A stretch of 64,000 bases of DNA from Dillenia suffruticosa (taxonomy: Eukaryota; Streptophyta; Magnoliopsida; Dilleniales; Dilleniaceae), in contig JAVTVX010000010.1 of NCBI GenBank assembly GCA_033439265.1, positions 1 to 64,000 of the forward strand. The letters run 5' to 3'. A program made the position numbers and the translations under genes. Of this stretch, positions 46,151-57,793 are shown piece after piece (position 1 is the first letter of the stretch; every line of letters starts with the position of its first letter). The notes under the pieces are model-generated. The model made no database searches. It had not been told where the DNA came from and saw only the letters and a program-made list of their open reading frames with translations.

Positions 46151-47128
46151 ATTACCAGCAGTTGAATTGACGAATTCATCCTGATCGCTGGTGGAATACA
46201 TCATCACGAAGGAATACTTAGGACTAGGAGGATCAAATAATGGTGGCCAGTTGGCACTGTTGCTGGCGCGGTAGAGGACGTTGTTGAAATCTTGAAAATT
46301 TAAATTGAGACCTATGGTCTGGTCAGGAAGAGTAAAATTAAGATTTTCACCGAGTGGAGCTAGAGACATGGAAGAAGCAGCAGCCGCCCATGAGGAGTAG
46401 AGATTAGGATCAGAATTAGGACAATAGATATTATTTGAAGAGGCTGCATAAGATAAAATGTTTTCTAAATTGATCTTTGATGAGATGAGTGATGAGTGGC
46501 ACAAGTGATGAGTGGCACAAGTTATTTTGGTTTATTCTCCAAGAAGTATTTTCATGATCGTTATTGTTATATGATCCCATCATCATTAGCTTTCGACCAC
46601 TTTCCGAATTATAAGAATACACACGTGATGAAGAGGATTGAGGTGAGAGCTCCGAATTGGAGGGTTGTTGCAGCTGATGGTGCTGTTGATCGTTGGTGGT
46701 AGCAGCTTGTTTCATCGCAGCTCTGTGGAACTTAAGCGCGGTCTCAATTTCATGACGGGCCTCTGCCATATTAAGAAGCCTTTCTTGGTATGGTCTTCTT
46801 ATGTGGAGTCTCCTCCTAACTTGTTTCTTGCGTTGTGGGTGGCCGGATTAAAATTGCTGCCCAGCCTGGGCCTGTTTGGTTTTGCTTTTTGATAACAAAT
46901 TACTACGAGGCTCTTGGCTGGTGGTGGTGGTAGTGGTGAGGTGGTTGAGGCCAGCTCCAGCAACAGCTCCAAGCTGCTGCTGGAAGCTGCCTTGGTTATC
47001 CTCGAGAGGTGAGACTCGGCTTTATGATCTGCCTGCTGCTGCTGCTTATAGTTCACCTTTTCTATGTCCATTCTCTTGTTTCCCGCTCCAATGTCTTCTT
47101 GTTGTTTCGATGATGATCGACTTCTCAT
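46151..47128 (-). pseudogene. 5' part of the uncharacterised plant gene, with a 16-bp duplication frameshift
   Basis: Minus strand. A first candidate frame from 47128 (MRSRSSSKQQEDIGAGNKR..) is Gln/Ser-rich and ends at 46799; another frame over the same DNA is also Gln-rich, so the true N-terminus is unresolved. A well-formed frame follows with [17 protein letters not shown] (about 46795-46750), [10 protein letters not shown], Gln/Ser-rich linkers and [14 protein letters not shown]. It then meets a 16-bp tandem duplication (46488-46503 and 46504-46519) that shifts the frame. After it the next frame continues with [25 protein letters not shown] and DQDEFVNSTAGNN up to the retrotransposon at 46145. 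With the downstream part it would be a low-complexity protein of roughly 330-380 residues. I recognise no named domain. Confidence 0.6.
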
Positions 47129-47919
47129 TTCAATCTCCCTTTCTCCCCTCCCCCCTCTCTCACTCCTCTTTTAAACGGGTTTTCTCAAATGGAAAAGAAC
47201 AGATTATTTGGTCAAGTTTGGTGGAGGAGGAATCGATGGCGAGCAGGGTCGGTTCGGTCGAGACTTGGTACTGCAAAATCTTGTTACGAATTTCCAATTC
47301 CGGAAATAAAGCTAAATAAGTGAAAGTACACTGTGAAATGCAAGAAGGCACAGCACAGCAGGAGCGGCAAATAGAGAGAGACAGAGAGAGTGAAAGAAAG
47401 AGAGGACATTAATGGAGGGGTTTTGCAGTTGCGGTTTTTGTGGCTCTGGTCGTGTGCGCTGCCTACTTGTTATCCCATGCCGTGCCTTTCACGTATCAAC
47501 GTTGCTCTGATTGGACCCTGAACGTGGCATTTCCGTGTACCAGCATTACCCCAGCCCACAGTTGCAATTGCAATTGCACCTGTTGCGGTCCCCCGGCAGG
47601 GCCAATCCGTACCTAGCTAGGTGAATGTGGTACTGCGGATCGGGGACAGTAGTAAATTTATTCAGTGACGCTGGTAAGAATTAGATCAGCGTTTAGAATT
47701 AGATCAAGGATCAAGGGTTTACTCTATTTATTAAAAATTGATCATTCTCCTTTTTTTCTCCCTTATTTTGATTTTATTCTCTAGAAATTTGAAAATGCTT
47801 TTTTAACCATTCATTTTTTTTATTGAAACACCTACTTTTTCCTACGGACCTTTGGTTTCTTTCGTCTATGCGTGTCTTTTTTTCTTTGAAGTAATTGCTT
47901 AGTATGAATAACATAAAGT
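47129..47919 (-). promoter_or_regulatory. Probable 5' leader and promoter side of the broken plant gene
   Basis: On the minus strand this is CT-rich (runs of CTCTCTTTCTTTC near 47380-47410 and gggagggg complement near 47140-47160), typical of plant 5' leaders. There is no transposon signature up to the Copia element at 47920. I cannot define a transcription start. Confidence 0.4.
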
Positions 47920-48175
47920 TGTGGAATCGGTAGGTTTTAGAATACCTAACCGAATAATCTCCATCTTATTCATAAGAGATGATGTGTCTCATCTATATAT
48001 ACAATAAAATAGATAAAGAATTAGGAAACTAACTCCTAATTACTCCTAATTTACAGCCATAAAATAGGCCATAAAATAGGATCTAAATCAATCATTCAAA
48101 AACTACATTTATTTTCCTAAAATAAAGATTTCTAAGTGATAGGAAACATTCCTAAATAAATATATCATTCCAACA
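47920..48175 (-). repeat. 3' LTR (minus orientation) of the young Copia element
   Basis: 256 bp, about 97-98% identical to 52738-52993. The differences I see are mostly C/T or G/A (for example gtgtctc vs gtgcctc, ataggcc vs atatgtc). Confidence 0.93.
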
Positions 48176-48182
48176 CTCATCC

Positions 48183-49786
48183 TCAAGTTGGAGCATAGAT
48201 ATCAATCATGTTCAACTTGGATAGGAGTTCTTCAAATCTGACTCGTGATAAGCCTTTGGTTAAGAAATCTGCAAGTTGTCCCTTGGATGTAATGTAGGGT
48301 ATACACACAAGTCCTTCTTCAATCTTCTCTTTAATGAAATGTCTATCCATTTCTATGTGTTTAGTACGGTCATGGTGAGTTGGATTGTGAGCAATACTGA
48401 TTGCTGACTTGTTGTCACAATACAGCAGCATAGGATTCTCACCTTGAAGTGAAAGCTCATCCATGATTCTTCTTAGCCATAGAAGTTCGCATATTCCTTG
48501 TGCAAGAGCTCGAAATTCAGCCTCAGCACTGCTTCTTGCTACCACTGATTGCTTTTTGCTCCTCCAAGTCACTAGGTTGCCCCATATAAATGTACAATAC
48601 CCAGTAGTAGACCTTCTATCACTAACTGACCTGGCCCAATCAGCATCAATGAATGCCTCTATCTTCCTTGAATCATTTTTCTTGAAAAAAAGTCCCTTTC
48701 CAGGAGTTCCTTTGAGGTATCTCAAAATACGTTGAACTGCTTCCAGATGTTCCTCATAAGGCTCATGCATAAATTGGCTGACCACACTGACGGCGTAAGC
48801 AATATCAGGTCGTGTATGAGACAGATAAATTAAACGTCCCACTAACCTTTGATATCTACCTTTATCAACAGGGACCTCTCCCTTCTTAGATCCTAACTTG
48901 TGATTCTCTTTAATTGGTGTATCAGCCGGTTTACTTCCTAAAATCCTGTCTCTCTGAGCAGGTCAATGATATATTTCCTTTGTGACACATAAATCCCTTT
49001 CTTTGATCTTGCAACTTCCATGCCAAGAAAGTATTTCATAGGCCCGAGATCCTTGATTTCGAATTCTTTGGCTAGAACTTCCTTCATTCTTTCTCCTTCA
49101 GTTGTATCATCTCATGTAAGTAGAATATCATCAACGTACACAATTAAGACTGAGATCTTCCCATCTTGAGACTTTTTAAAAAATAAAGTATGATCGGTTT
49201 GAGCTTGAGTGTAGCCATATTTCTTCACCGTCTTTGAGAAACGATCAAACCAGGCTCTAGGAGATTGCTTCAATCCGTAGAGAGATTTTTTCAGTTTGCA
49301 AACTGTATTAGTTCCATAGACATCTACAAAACCAGGAGGAAAATCCATAAAAACTTCTTCTATTAATTCTCCGTTTAGAAAGGCATTCTTGACATCTAAT
49401 TGTGAAATCTTCCAGTCTAAATTAGCTGCAATAGAGAGAAGAACACGAATAGTGTTGAACTTCGCTACCGGGGCAAATGTTTCTTGGTAGTCTATCCCAT
49501 AGGACTGTGTGAATCCTTTTGCAACCAAGCGAGCCTTGAATCTTTCTATTGATCCATCCGAATTATATTTCATTGTGAATACCCACTTACACCCCACTGT
49601 TTTCTTTCCCTTCGGTATTGACACACACTCCCATGTTTTATTTTTCTCCAGTGCTTTGATCTCCTCCATAACTGCTGCTCTCCATTCTGGAATACTCAAT
49701 GCTTCTTGGATTGACTTGGGAATTGCTATATTGGTCAAATTAGTAGCAAAAGCCCGATAGGGAGGAGATAAACTGCTATAGCACAT
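48183..49786 (-). pseudogene. Copia reverse transcriptase and RNase H
   Basis: Minus strand. 49786-49112 encodes the RT: WRAAVMEEIKALEKNKTW, VGCKWVFTMKYNSDGS, RLVAKGFTQSYGIDYQETFAP, LDVKNAFLNGEL and YVDDILLT with the catalytic YVDD. The frame then meets TGA (49111-49109), where relatives have a coding residue, and goes on to [19 protein letters not shown]. 48842-48183 encodes the RNase H part: MGRLIYLSHTRPDIAYAVSVV, DADWARSVSDRRSTTGY, RSSAEAEFRALA, LYCDNKSAISIAHNP, HIEMDRHFIKEKI and the end ..KLNMIDIYAPT. At least one frameshift lies between about 48843 and 48960. The Copia order (integrase before RT) is kept. One or two lesions away from intact. Confidence 0.9.
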
Positions 49787-49848
49787 GTAATCTGAAAAAC
49801 GGTGAGACGTACAAGTTCTTTTTCCTTTTCTGAGAGCAATAGGAATAT

Positions 49849-51231
49849 CTAGATCCTCAACAAGTGTTGAATTACTTTGATTTTCATAGGTGGCATGATG
49901 TGTAGGAGAATTCTGATTGACGCATCATCAAGAACTGGTGGATCCAATAACTGGTTCTGCTCAAGTGTGTGAATTCCTTCATTTTCCTTTCTTTTCCATC
50001 TCTCATAAACAAGTAATTTTGGACTTTGAATTTTCAATTCTGTTTCTTTAGTGATTGTAGTAGGTATTTCTTGGTCTGGAAGAGGAATATGCGTAGAAAC
50101 GAGAGGCGTAAAAGGAGTAGGGTAACAATTGATAGGGCTGACTGAGTTTGATTGGTCTGAAGAAAGAGTAGGCAATGTATCCCAAAAATTACAAAAACTC
50201 TCTTCTATGGTCGCATTCTCCCCCTGAAATGAGTTTTTTGTGAAGTAAGGCTGATTCTCAAAGAAGGAAACATCCATACTAACAAACAGTTTCTTAGTTT
50301 TTGGATCAAAGCACTTATACCCTTTTTTTATCGGTGAATATCCGAGGAAAACACATTTGACAGCCCTTGGATCAAATTTACTACAGTTATGAGAATGGAT
50401 ATGAACAAAGGAGGTACACCCAAATATCCGAAGTGATAAATTGGTAATTAAGCGGTTTGTTGGATAGACATTTTGAAACACTTCTAGAGGAGTCTTGTAT
50501 CCTAAAACCCGAGTAGGCATCCTATTAATGAGAAATGAGGCAGTAAGAATAGCTTCCCCCCAAAAAGGTTTTGGCACATTTGTGGTGAATATTAAGAATC
50601 TGGCAACCTCAAGTAAATGTTTGTTTTTCCTTTCCGCCAACCCATTTTGTTGTGGAGTATTTATACAACTACTTTGATGAATGATTCCCTCTTCTTGAAG
50701 AAATGCTCCAAGAACATTTTTGAAATATTCGCTCCCATTGTCTGTTCTAAGAATCTGAATTTGGGTTTGAAATTAGGTTTTGACCATTGAGTGAAAGCTT
50801 TTAAAGACATGTTCTGTTTCAGATTTTGCCTTCAAGAGATATACCCAACATAGTCTAGTATGATCATCGATAAAGGTAATAAACCATCTAGCCCCTAAAA
50901 AATTTTTTATTCGTGAAGGACCCCAAATATCACTGTGTATTATTGAGAAAGGGGTGGAAGGCTTATATGACTGTACTGGAAAAGATGCACGATAATGTTT
51001 AGAAAATTGACAAATCTCACACTGAAAGGAAGATGTATCTTTATTATTGAAAAGAGATGGAAATAAAATTTTCAAGTAGGGAAAGTTAGGGTGGCCGAGT
51101 CTATAGTGCCACAACATGACATTATTTTCACATAAAGAAACAGAAAAAGATTTACAAACCGAACTTTGTCTATTTGAGTCTTCCTTGTCAAGGTAGTAAA
51201 GTCCTCCACACTCTTTAGCATTGCCAATCAT
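49849..51231 (-). pseudogene. Copia GAG pre-integrase and integrase
   Basis: Minus strand. 51231-50773 has the pre-integrase zinc region (LWHYRLGHPNFPYLK, CEICQFSKH) and the start of the catalytic core (FSIIHSDIWGPS, WFITFIDDHTRLCWVYLL). A frameshift and stop lie near 50770, after which LRTDNGSEYFKN and HQSSCINTPQQNGLAERKN continue in another frame (the D and E of the D,D35E triad). 50640-49849 carries on with the C-terminal part: FWGEAILTASFLINRMPT, LRIFGCTSFVHIH and KCVFLGYSPIKKGYKCFDP. This enzyme would insert the cDNA. The break lies inside the core. Confidence 0.9.
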
Positions 51232-51384
51232 CTTCCCCGAAACCAGTTCCTGAAATTAACATGAGGACGAACCAAATTTAGCCACACAATTTTGATCATG
51301 AGTGAGTTTGCTAATGGACAATAGATTACATGTAAGTAAAGGAACATGAAGTACAGATTTTAAGGTCAGATTTTTTGATAAAAT

Positions 51385-52628
51385 AATTTACCCTTTCCCT
51401 GCTACAGTGGCTAATGAACCATCGGCAATCTTTACTTTCAAATTACCAGCACAAGGAGCATAAATGGAGAAGAGTGAAGAACAACCTGTCATATGATCAG
51501 AGGCACCAGAATCTAGGATCCAAGGAGTTCTGTCCTCAGTTAGCACAATGAAGGTCTGAGAAAAATTACCTTTCTGTGCAATGGAGGCAGATGGAATACA
51601 AGTTGAATTCAGAAGTTTCATGAGACATTCCAACTGTTCTTTATTGAGGGAAACTAGAGAATTTTCGGGTGTTGATTCTTCTAAACCCGTTTGAAGAGCT
51701 CTGCTAGTCACTTGATCAGATTGTCCATTTTTCAAATAAGGAGGCTTTCCATGCAACTTCCAGCAAGTCTCACGGGTATGACCAGGTTTTTTACAATGAT
51801 CACACCAGGGTCTGTTTCCCCTTTTATTCCGAGTATCGTTACCTCCATTTGAGGTATTAGAGAATCGATTGCTTTTGGCTGCCAGTGCTGATGATTCCGT
51901 TTCAAGAGTCTCTCGAGTTTCCTTTCCCAGCATAACGTTCCTTCTGCTTTCCTCCCTACGGACTTCGGAGAACACTTCCCGAGTGGATGGCAAGATCTCA
52001 CGTCCAAGAATTCTTCCACGAACCTCATCGAGATCATTATTCAGACCAGCCAAGAAAGCAAAAACACGCTCTTTTTCAATCATTCTCTTAAATATGACAC
52101 TGTCTTGTAGACAATGCCATTCATAGTCATAAAATAAATCCAACTCCTGCCACAAGGTTCTGAGAGTATTGTAATATTGTAAAACACTTAAATTACCTTG
52201 TTTTGTATTCCGAATTTGAGTAGAAATTTCATAAATCTGAGCTGAGTTTCCCAAATCTGAGAAAGTCTCCTTTGCAGCCTCCCAGATTTCTTGGGCGGTA
52301 GTAAGAAACATGTACGTCTTGTCGATTGACGGCTCCATTGAATTTATCAACCAGGACATGATTAGGGCATTCTCCGATTCCCAGATCTCAATCACTTCAG
52401 GACCTTCATCCGGTTTTTTCGTTACTCCAGTTAAAAAACCGATCTTTCCTCGTCCTCTGATGAAGAGCTTGACTGACTGGGACCATTGGAGATAATTTTC
52501 TCCATTAAGTTTGTGGATGATTGGTTGAGTAGAGAGATTATCATGGGTCAAAAGATTGGTTTTGAAGAAGAGGATCTCGTTGGACTAGAATCAAGTATGT
52601 GGTCACCCACACTTGATGTGCCAGACAT
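51385..52628 (-). pseudogene. Copia gag and protease
   Basis: Minus strand. The likely start is ATG at 52628 (MSGTSSVGDH..), but a small insertion in a T run near 52555 shifts the frame; the long frame begins at 52551 (THDNLSTQPIIHKLNGENY). It has the UBN2/gag domain (about residues 10-190), a Lys/Arg-rich linker, a zinc knuckle CDHCKKPGHTRETC (CX2CX4HX4C, about residue 250) and the protease motif WILDSGASDHM (about residue 350). The frame ends at TAA 51387-51385, where relatives read on into the rest of protease. A second stop follows near 51260. Gag forms the particle and the zinc knuckle binds the RNA. Confidence 0.9.
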
Positions 52629-52725
52629 AGTGGCTTGTTCTAGAAATAATAGATGAGAATTGCTGTAGAAAAAAACTGAGAGAGAAAAACTACAACAGGA
52701 TTTTGATACCAGAAACGAGCCTAAA

Positions 52726-52737
52726 GCTCTGATACCA
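52726..52737 (-). promoter_or_regulatory. Primer-binding site of the young Copia element
   Basis: The minus strand reads TGGTATCAGAGC, complementary to the 3' end of plant initiator methionine tRNA, directly after the 5' LTR. It primes minus-strand cDNA synthesis. Confidence 0.93.
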
Positions 52738-52993
52738 TGTGGAATCGGTAGGTTTTAGAATACCTAACCGAATAATCTCCATCTTATTCATAAGAGATGA
52801 TGTGCCTCATCTATATATACAATAAAATAGATAAAGAATTAGGAAACTAACTCCTAATTACTCCTAATTTACAGCCATAAAATATGTCATAAAATATGAT
52901 CTAAATCAATCATTCAAAAATTACATTTATTTTCCTAAAATAAAGATTTCTAAGTGATAGAAAACATTCCTAAATAAATATATCATTCCAACA
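52738..52993 (-). repeat. 5' LTR (minus orientation) of the young Copia element
   Basis: 256 bp with TG..CA ends; would contain the promoter. Followed by the target duplication AAAGT (52994-52998). Confidence 0.93.
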
Positions 52994-52998
52994 AAAGT

Positions 52999-53809
52999 AC
53001 TATTACTTATTCCTACGTAATGATAAAGAAAGTTTGGTTTAAACACAATCCCAATGGTCCAATGTTTTGCCATACTAAGAATTTTTGTGTAAATTTTGTC
53101 TCTTTTCCCTTGCCAAATAAAAAAATATATATATATATAACATAACTTCAGATACTTTCCCGCGTAAAGACCACAAAAAGAGAAATATTTCCACACAGAA
53201 GTGCGTTCTACCATGTTATTTGCACATTTTCAAGCCTTTGGAGCCAAACAGAAATAAACAGAATACGCGCACCAAATTGAGGACGATTGATGGATCCCCT
53301 TCAAAAAATGATCCTTTTGTATCCACCCCTCACATTAACTCCACTATCTCTTGCATCTTCCACACCTCCATTATAGGAGACCCGCTTACTGATTTCTACG
53401 CTTAACTCTCACACTCGCCTCTGTTTGAAGATTATAGTGGTAATGACTTTTTAAAAAAGTATCCTTTTTTAGTGGATTAGAATGGGAGTGACAACATGAA
53501 CCACACCTAGTAATTCTATTTCAATTGTTATAAGAATATTTCAAACAGAAGCTAAAGTTGATTAACTCAATGGGCTTCCTCTGTTTTATCACCGAGAGTT
53601 GGTCTCAATTTTTTGTAAGAACTTTTTATAATTAAACTAATCAATATTGGCATAAATTTTTTAATTTTTAAAATTTTTAATTTTGACGGATCAATTATTA
53701 GTCACGACAATTTTTCGGTAATTTGTTGACATTAAGTGTTTTAATTATAAACAAATTAGTATACTTGATATTATTAACAATTATGAAGAATTTGAAAAAG
53801 TTTAATATG
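52999..53809. other. No gene recognised
   Basis: AT-rich, with short open frames only and no transposon ends seen. Confidence 0.5.
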
Positions 53810-54832
53810 TACTACTAGAAAACATGTCATAAACGATAGAAAAATCTATCGCTGAAAGTAAGAAATCCATTGTTGACGGGTATCGAAGACTAATTTTTTC
53901 CATCACTAAATCCGTCATTAAAATCACTCACTAAATATCAGCGATAGAATACTATCCGTCACTAATATTAGCGACGGATTAGTTATGGAAAATATCCGTT
54001 ACTGATGATTAGTAACGGAAAAAATTCATTGCTGATAAAAAAAATGAAAAAAAAAAATCAGCTATCAATCCGTCGTTGATTTTTGAGTTCTCAGGCGAAT
54101 GCACGTTGCTCTACGCGCCTGACCCGCACCTGCATGCTGCCCCTACCAGCCCGTGTGCTACCTCCTTTAATTTGCTAAAATTCCTGCTCCAACGCTTCCA
54201 CGAGGTTTTTTGTATGGGAAAAAGTTCAACAATATCACAACCATCAAACCACACTTATACATCTACTTACTTTTTTATTATTGTTTGTTATCTTTAGATC
54301 ATAATTTTTTTAATAATAATAAAAAATATAAAATGATAATTTATTATAAATTAATAAATTAATAAATTATTAGCTTAAAATAAAATAATTTTTTTTTAAA
54401 AAAATACTATTATTCTTCTACAAAATAAAATAAAAAGATAAAGATAAAGAATTTTTAAATAAATAAAAAATAAAAAATAAAAAATAAATCTGTCGGTAAA
54501 ATTTCCGTCAGTAATCCGTCGTTAAAATTTCGATTAATAATCTGTCGCTAATCCGTCATTAATAGCTGTACAATTTATTTTTTTACCCTTCACCACTAAA
54601 CTGATAAAAATTTTTTATCGCTAAAAATTCTGTCGGTAATTTATCGTTGATAGGTTTACAAATTTTTTTTGTTTTTTTACTATTTACCACATTAGCTACA
54701 GATTAGCGATAAAAATATTTCCGTTGTTAATTTCTGTCGATAATTCTAATCCGTCGTAAATCTATCGCTATTACCAACGGATTTTTATCCATCGGAAATT
54801 TTCCGTCGCCGATGACATGTTTTCTTGTAATG
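53810..54832. mobile_element. Non-autonomous CACTA element, copy 3
   Basis: The left end TACTACTAGAAAACATGTCA (first C mutated to T) pairs with the right end, which read inward on the minus strand is CATTACAAGAAAACATGTCA. After the first bases the inverted repeat is exact over AGAAAACATGTCAT. Subterminal tccgtcgctaat-type motifs, a GC-rich block (54095-54160) and an AATAATAAA tract follow the same plan as copies at 13994 and 36816. Flanking triplets are ATG and ATA. No coding capacity. Confidence 0.82.
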
Positions 54833-54934
54833 ATAGAAAAAGTTAATTTCAAAACCCTTACAAGAACAAGTATAGAAAGTTGTTGATACCATTTTTTAAA
54901 CATATCGACAAGTGATTTAATAAAACATTGAGAC

Positions 54935-56065
54935 GTTGATACATACATTAGATGTGACACAAGCCTTAAAACTCACGAGCATATGTCGACACAATTAGAT
55001 CAAATTTTATGTTATCACTTAGGTCGACACACATGAAGAATAAGCTTTCAACTAAATTAGTCAACACAGATCATGAATTAGCCAACAGATCCTAAATTTA
55101 GTTGATAGAAATCAAAATATAGTCGACAGCATCCAAACATGTGTACAGCCATAGTCAACAGATTTTATAAGCATAGCCAACTATACAAATGTATTAGTCA
55201 ACCATGTATATATTTTATCCAACTAAGTGTATATAATAATTAACTAAATCTTGAGTTAGTCAACTAAAACAACATGGTATTCAACAAAGTCCGAAGAAGT
55301 ATTGATATAGTCAACTAGTCCCTAAAGCTAGCAAACTAAATCTTAAATCTAGCTAATAGAAACCAATACGTACTAGAACGGTCGACTAATTCATGATGTT
55401 AGCCAACTAAACTTGAAATCTAACCAACTAGATATTGACATAATCAATTAATCCTTAAATTTAACCGACTAAATTCAAGAAAACATCAATGATAGTCAAC
55501 CACATTTCAAGTCTAGTCAATTAAATCTATATGTTAACCAACTAAATCATCATATTAGTCACCGTCTAAGGATGCATTAGGATAGTTGACTAAATATTAA
55601 ATCCAATCAATTAAAAACCATTATAGTTGTAAATTAGTCGACTAAATCTAAGAGGCCGTCAATTAAAATTCTCCAAGTTTTAAAAACTCAAACAAAAATG
55701 TCGACCAAAGACTTAAGAATCAAAAAGACAATTTTAGTCGACTAATACATAATAAATCCCGAGTAAATATATTAGTTAAAACATAATTAAAGTCAGTCCA
55801 CAACCAAAGGTTTAGAATACATAATAGTAGACTAACATATTGAAACTTTCGACCGTCTAAACATATTAGTTGACAGGAACTAAACTTTTTCTTACTAAAA
55901 TACTTTTATGATAGCAGATTAACTGAAAATACCAAAAGAAACACAGTCAACTAAGAAATAATATGAGTCCACTAACCAAAACTTAGTTTGCAGAATGCCA
56001 AAATTAGTTAACTGTAAAAAAACATTTAATCGACTTAGTATGAAAAGGTGTCGACTGCTTGACAA
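54935..56065. repeat. Field of short AGTC(G/A)ACTAA-like motifs
   Basis: Motifs such as tagtcaacta, tagtcgacta, agccaactaa and tcgacacaatt recur every 20-45 bp for about 1.1 kb in both phases, with varied AT-rich spacers (for example 55197, 55258, 55307, 55561, 55634, 55737, 56034). GTCGAC is itself palindromic. There is no fixed period as in a minisatellite and no open frame beyond chance. It may be a decayed short-unit repeat, or the subterminal binding-site region of an unknown transposon. Borders are approximate. Confidence 0.6.
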
Positions 56066-57284
56066 ATCTAAGTTACATCTTTCCTTGTTGGCAAACAAGC
56101 TAAGTGCGCTCCAACATACTTCTTGATCTCATAATATCAGACAAATTAATAATATTTTATTTTGTTATTTTTGGACTAACGTTCAACTTTTACAACAAAG
56201 TAAAAAGAATGTTTTTCATTGGTTCTACAGAGTTTGAATTTTTTTGAACAATCGAATGCATTTAGTGGAAGCATTGAAGACATTAAATGCGGTAGGTGAA
56301 ACATTTAATGAATAGATTCAAATTTCGATCTACTCCAATGACTTTTGACACTCAAAGAAATAAATATACAACACCGAAACGGAGAAATATATATACTATT
56401 TCGGAGTAAATAATGAAAATCCAAGTGAAAACTAAGAGTAGATGTACATTGGGTTGGTGGAACCACTATAAGAACTCTGGGGTTTTCTGTTTTTATTTTC
56501 TTTCTTTTTCTTTCATATACTTTAAACAAATCTTTAAAATTTTCAAAAATTATCGAAAAACCTATTTATCTCCTCTGTATTGGTTTCACATTTCCTTTCT
56601 GATTTGATGTAAGTAATCGGACATCATACTTTAAAAATATAACCACTGTACTTCTCTAAAATTGGAATAACACAAATACAACAAGAGTACAAATTGACGG
56701 CATAATATAGGTATGTGAACACATTAATTCTAGGTAATACCATGATAATTAATATCACTACTTTACACTGAATCTTCCTATTTCCCACAAAGAGCATTTT
56801 ATTTTGTAGTAACTTGGAAATTATTAGTAGATAAATGTAATTCGATGAAGAGAGTAGAAGGTGCCCTCCCCAAAAAAAAAAACCCTCCAAGAGAAGTGGG
56901 AGGAAGCTATCTGGTCACAATTTTCACATACGATCCAAATTAAATGTCTATATAAAGGAAAACAAGAAAGCAAGCATTTGAATATGTTTCATAGCTCAAA
57001 TCAACTAAACAACCTCGCTATCTCCATTATCCGAAGCTCAGTCGCCAGAATTCATGGCGGCCAAAACCCTTAAAAACCTATTTTTCTTTGTTGATCAAAG
57101 CCTAAAACCCTTAAAGGACTGTAACAATTCAGAGTTAGCTCTAGGGACCCCAATTGTCGTAGATAGGAAGTTCTTGGGCTCTTTTAATTTCCCAAAATAT
57201 TAGGGGTCAAACTATTATTTTCCAAACATTTTGGGCTTTTTTGCAATTTTAAAAAAGTTTTAAGGTAAAATTGTAGTTCTTGAA
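56066..57284. other. No gene recognised
   Basis: AT-rich; short open frames of up to 88 codons on both strands without domains. It ends with ttgaa, the expected target duplication copy, before the LTR at 57285. Confidence 0.5.
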
Positions 57285-57793
57285 TGTTGGATTTTTAGGA
57301 TTCTCATGCACCGGAAGCATACAATAATTTTCAGAAAATAAAATAGATCGTGTTTAGGGTACCTCAATACGTAGGATCTTCAAAATCAATCATACGGTAC
57401 GTCCCTTGATCCGATTTCGCGATCGGGATGGTGATCACGAGGTTAGTCGAATCACCACCACAGCGTCACAACGCCTCAACCCTCATGTCCGGTGATTTGT
57501 TTGACGATGGGGGATTTTCCTACGCGAAAATCTCAATCCCTCACACTATTTTCTGTCTCTAAAGAAGTGCAATAAAACCCTAGCTATGGTTTCCTCCATC
57601 ATTGTTACTGTTCACGCCACAAGGAAGGAGAAGGAAGACTTTCCTCCATTGTTCCCTCTCACAGAAGGAAGGTAAGACCAATTTCACTTAATTGGTGGGG
57701 GGTTACCAAAGTATGGTTAATGCTAATTAAAAATGGGAGTTACCCCATTCCTTAATTACCAAAATGCCCATAATGGGCATAAATAACCAACAT
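57285..57793 (-). repeat. 3' LTR of the minus-strand Copia element
   Basis: 509 bp, TGTTGGATTTTTAGG..AACCAACA on the plus strand. Next to it at 57794-57807 lies tctcccacttgcac, whose minus strand (AAGTGGGAGA) is a typical Copia polypurine tract. The inward part is repeated at 63765-64000. Confidence 0.92.

Larger units (their letters stand above)
47920..52993 (-). mobile_element. Relatively young Ty1/Copia retrotransposon (TSD AAAGT)
   Basis: Two 256-bp LTRs (TGTGGAATCGG..TTCCAACA on the plus strand) flank a minus-strand gag-pol. AAAGT precedes (47915-47919) and follows (52994-52998). A perfect 12-base initiator-Met-type primer site (TGGTATCAGAGC on the minus strand, 52737-52726) abuts the 5' LTR, and a TTGAGGATGAG polypurine-like tract abuts the 3' LTR. 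The LTRs differ at about six positions, so the insertion is fairly recent. Coding regions are nearly complete but carry a few frameshifts and stops. All signals needed in cis are present, so the copy could be mobilised only with proteins from elsewhere. Confidence 0.95.

Noticed and set aside
48463..48735. Plus-strand open frames inside the young Copia (48463-48735, 49509-49760, 51869-52126)
   Set aside because: Antisense shadows of the RNase H, RT and gag regions.
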